Part shown: positions 21,138 through 21,524 of the stretch, in pieces | How the letters are laid out: every line of letters begins with the position of its first letter | Position numbering within the stretch: the first letter of the stretch is position 1 | Assembly (NCBI GenBank): GCA_045591645.1 | Contig: JAZNTG010000071.1 | Coordinates: 1-21,524, forward strand | From: SFWF01 sp045591645 | GTDB taxonomy: Bacteria; Bacillota; Clostridia; Oscillospirales; Acutalibacteraceae | DNA length: 21,524 nucleotides | Direction: 5' to 3' | Position numbers and translations under genes: made by a program | Notes under the pieces: model-generated | Database searches by the model: none | What the model was told of the DNA's origin: nothing | What the model saw: the letters and a program-made list of their open reading frames with translations, nothing else

Positions 21138-21524
21138 ATGATTGAAGGAAAGCCTTATTTTTACGGAACCGGCAGAAGAAAGAGCTCTGTTGCCCGTGTT
21201 CGTGTTTACAACGGTACAGGTAAGATCATAATCAATGATCGTGAGATCGACGATTATTTCGGACTTGAGACCTTAAAGCTCATCGTTCGTCAGCCCCTCA
21301 ACCTCACCGATACCCTCGGCAAGTTCGACATCATCTGTCGTGTTGCAGGCGGCGGTGTTACAGGTCAGGCAGGCGCTATCCGTCACGGTATTTCCCGCGC
21401 ACTTCTCCAGTATGACGAGGAACTTCGTTCTACCCTCAAGAAGGCAGGACTCCTCACTCGTGACCCGAGAATGAAGGAAAGAAAGAAGTACGGACTCAAA
21501 GCAGCTCGTCGCGCACCCCAGTTC
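21138..21524 (+). CDS. rpsI: 30S ribosomal protein S9, 3' end outside the window
   Basis: 129 in-frame codons from ATG at 21138 to the window edge, with AAAGGAG upstream. It begins MIEGKPYFYGTGRRKSSVAR and contains GGGVTGQAGAIRHGISRAL and DPRMKERKKYGLKAARRAPQ. S9 normally ends in the same sequence plus SKR, so only about three codons and the stop are missing. Its C-terminal tail reaches the P-site tRNA on the 30S subunit. Cotranscribed with rplM. Confidence 0.98.
   Translation, partial: MIEGKPYFYGTGRRKSSVARVRVYNGTGKIIINDREIDDYFGLETLKLIVRQPLNLTDTLGKFDIICRVAGGGVTGQAGAIRHGISRALLQYDEELRSTLKKAGLLTRDPRMKERKKYGLKAARRAPQF

Noticed and set aside
1..21524. CRISPR array, tRNA/rRNA genes, intact IS or prophage
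   Set aside because: Looked for regularly spaced repeats, cloverleaf-like segments, transposase and integrase motifs; none found.

Overview
The window reads as chromosomal DNA of an anaerobic, low-to-medium GC Clostridia, most likely an Oscillospirales/Ruminococcaceae-type gut or rumen fermenter. This is inferred from the bifunctional AdhE, pyruvate phosphate dikinase, the paired GlgC/GlgD subunits, a T-box, strong AGGAGG ribosome binding sites and TTGACA/TATAAT-type promoters. The species cannot be fixed from the sequence alone. TGA is an ordinary stop here: the genes ending at 305, 623 and 13605 all use it.

Layout. (1) 45-755: a two-gene redox operon, a small ferredoxin-thioredoxin-reductase-like Fe-S protein followed by thioredoxin, closed by a bidirectional terminator. 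(2) 759-5300, minus strand: a LysR-type regulator, then adhE, then an APH-fold kinase. The adhE promoter carries a near-consensus Rex box over its -10. A 16-bp palindrome about 64 bp upstream of its predicted start recurs on the lysR promoter. (3) 5294-6190, plus strand: a queuosine-precursor transporter behind a preQ1-type riboswitch with a clear terminator/antiterminator switch. Its -35 overlaps the -35 of lysR on the other strand. (4) 6392-10094: an AT-rich nucleotidyltransferase gene lying between the ppdK 3' end and a decayed copy of that 3' end, then ppdK itself, split by one in-frame TGA at codon 341. (5) 10095-11768, minus strand: an ECF transporter S component and type III pantothenate kinase. 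(6) 11782-12977: rpsF-ssb-rpsR. (7) 13029-13680: a small unknown protein and an XRE regulator, divergent, with two operator-like inverted repeats between them. (8) 13716-15390: a T-box leader with a UGG (Trp) specifier in front of a stand-alone trpB with no trpA beside it. (9) 15740-20513: glgC-glgD-glgA-uppP. (10) 20619-21524: rplM and rpsI, the latter cut by the window edge about three residues before its expected end.

As a system, the window covers central fermentation (PPDK, AdhE under redox and LysR control), carbon storage (glycogen synthesis), cofactor supply (queuosine precursor, probably pantothenate), tryptophan formation probably from scavenged indole, and housekeeping translation genes. 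I see no CRISPR array, tRNA, rRNA, intact transposase or phage module. The most interesting points are the two-input adhE promoter with its self-linked LysR site, the TGA that splits PPDK at a domain boundary, the repeat-flanked nucleotidyltransferase, and the orphan T-box-trpB unit.
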